The translations under genes and the position numbers were made by a program. A stretch of 64,000 bases of DNA from Mytilisepta virgata (Eukaryota > Mollusca > Bivalvia > Mytilida > Mytilidae). The notes below the pieces were generated by a model. That model was not told the origin of the DNA and searched no databases. It worked only from the letters and a program-made list of their open reading frames with translations. Where the stretch lies: NCBI GenBank assembly GCA_028015205.1, contig CM051512.1:23467139-23531138 (forward strand), given 5' to 3'. Below, in pieces: positions 63,550 through 64,000 of the stretch; the stretch's first letter is position 1, and the number at the start of each line of letters is the position of its first letter.

Positions 63550-63930
63550 AGTTTTTTCTGTTATCGTTTTTAACTGAGTTTTACTGTGTGTATCGCTGTA
63601 TGTTTCTTTTTTCCACAATGGCTAGAGGTATTGGCGGAGTGTTGAGATCTCATAAAACATTTTTAACCGTGACGCATTTTTGTGCCTGTCTCAAGTCAGG
63701 AACCTCTAGACTTTGTTAGTCTTATGTGTTTTTTTTTCGGAGTTTAGTGTGCCGTCCATTTTGCTGCACTAGTATACATTATTGTTTAGGGTCCAGGTAA
63801 AGCCCGCCTTCGGGTGCGGGATTTTCTCGCCGAGTTGAAGACCCATTGGTAGCCTTGCACTGTTTTCTGCTCTTTGTCGAGTTGTTGTCCCCTTGACACA
63901 TTCCTCGTTTCCTTTCAGCAGTCAGTATTT
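63550..63930 (+). repeat. Dispersed mollusc repeat, GCGCCTGTCTCAAGTCAGGA-type (copy B)
   Basis: Counterpart of 10930-11335. Confidence 0.6.
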
Positions 63931-64000
63931 TGAAACTGCTCCAGTTTTGTCTTAAGATATATCACGTTTGTTTTTAACTGAATATGACCTAATCGTAGCT

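Larger units (their letters stand above)
51653..64000. repeat. Segmental duplication, copy B
   Basis: Matches 1-11388 in the same order and orientation. It lacks the 9024-10014 insertion (empty site at about 62630) and contains an extra 51922-53800 block. The match still runs at the right window edge. Confidence 0.95.

Overview
The window looks like nuclear DNA of a marine bivalve, most likely a mussel (Mytilus-type). The evidence is AT-rich, intron-bearing DNA, mollusc-style dispersed repeats and SINE tails, a DIRS/Ngaro-like tyrosine-recombinase retroelement, a cGAS-like (Mab-21 fold) gene of the kind expanded in bivalves, and a secreted PAN-EGF gene. Species assignment is inference from recognised families; no search was run. 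There are no bacterial-type operons, rRNA genes, intact tRNA genes or CRISPR arrays.

Layout. Positions 1-11388 (copy A) and 51653-64000 (copy B) are two copies of one segment, about 53 kb apart in the same orientation. Each carries (i) a + strand candidate cGAS-like receptor gene (2495-4291; 56069-57910) with the same upstream architecture: CRE site, perfect ISRE, a splice donor just after the ISRE, a 64-nt second exon, then one large coding exon; and (ii) a - strand exon with a signal peptide and PAN/apple domain. The copies differ by point changes, by a reverse-transcriptase insertion present only in A (9024-10014), by a 1.9-kb block present only in B (51922-53800), and by a one-base deletion that shortens the A protein. 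This is either a tandem duplication or two haplotypes laid end to end in the assembly.

The DNA between the copies holds one host gene that I could assemble exon by exon on the - strand: signal peptide + PAN (44510-44172), a Cys-rich exon (26215-26128), four EGF exons (22391-22278, 19313-19209, 15174-15067, 14861-14754) and a fifth EGF exon (14284-14167) that carries an in-frame TGA and has lost its normal donor. All splice phases agree. The PAN exons in the duplicated copies end at the same position and phase, so the copy B exon could also serve as an alternative first exon of this gene.

From 29.4 to 41.9 kb lies one old + strand non-LTR retrotransposon (PHD finger, APE-type endonuclease, reverse transcriptase, C-terminal zinc knuckle) broken by at least five later insertions: a 1.9-kb TTAA-flanked element, a fragment of a reverse-transcriptase element, a MITE, a 4.4-kb foldback element whose arms are inverted 21-bp minisatellites (itself hit by three more MITEs), and a tRNA-type SINE. 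For the TTAA element and the SINE, removing the insert mentally restores the LINE reading frame. From 45.1 to 48.3 kb, just upstream of the PAN-EGF start, lies the DIRS/Ngaro-like element with an intact recombinase but a dead reverse transcriptase. The rest is intron or intergenic DNA with MITEs, SINEs and simple repeats.

As for joint function, the only biology the sequence supports is innate immunity at the level of gene family: a duplicated candidate nucleotide second-messenger synthase with an interferon-response-type site at its presumed promoter, next to a secreted or cell-surface PAN-EGF protein. A functional link between the two is not shown.
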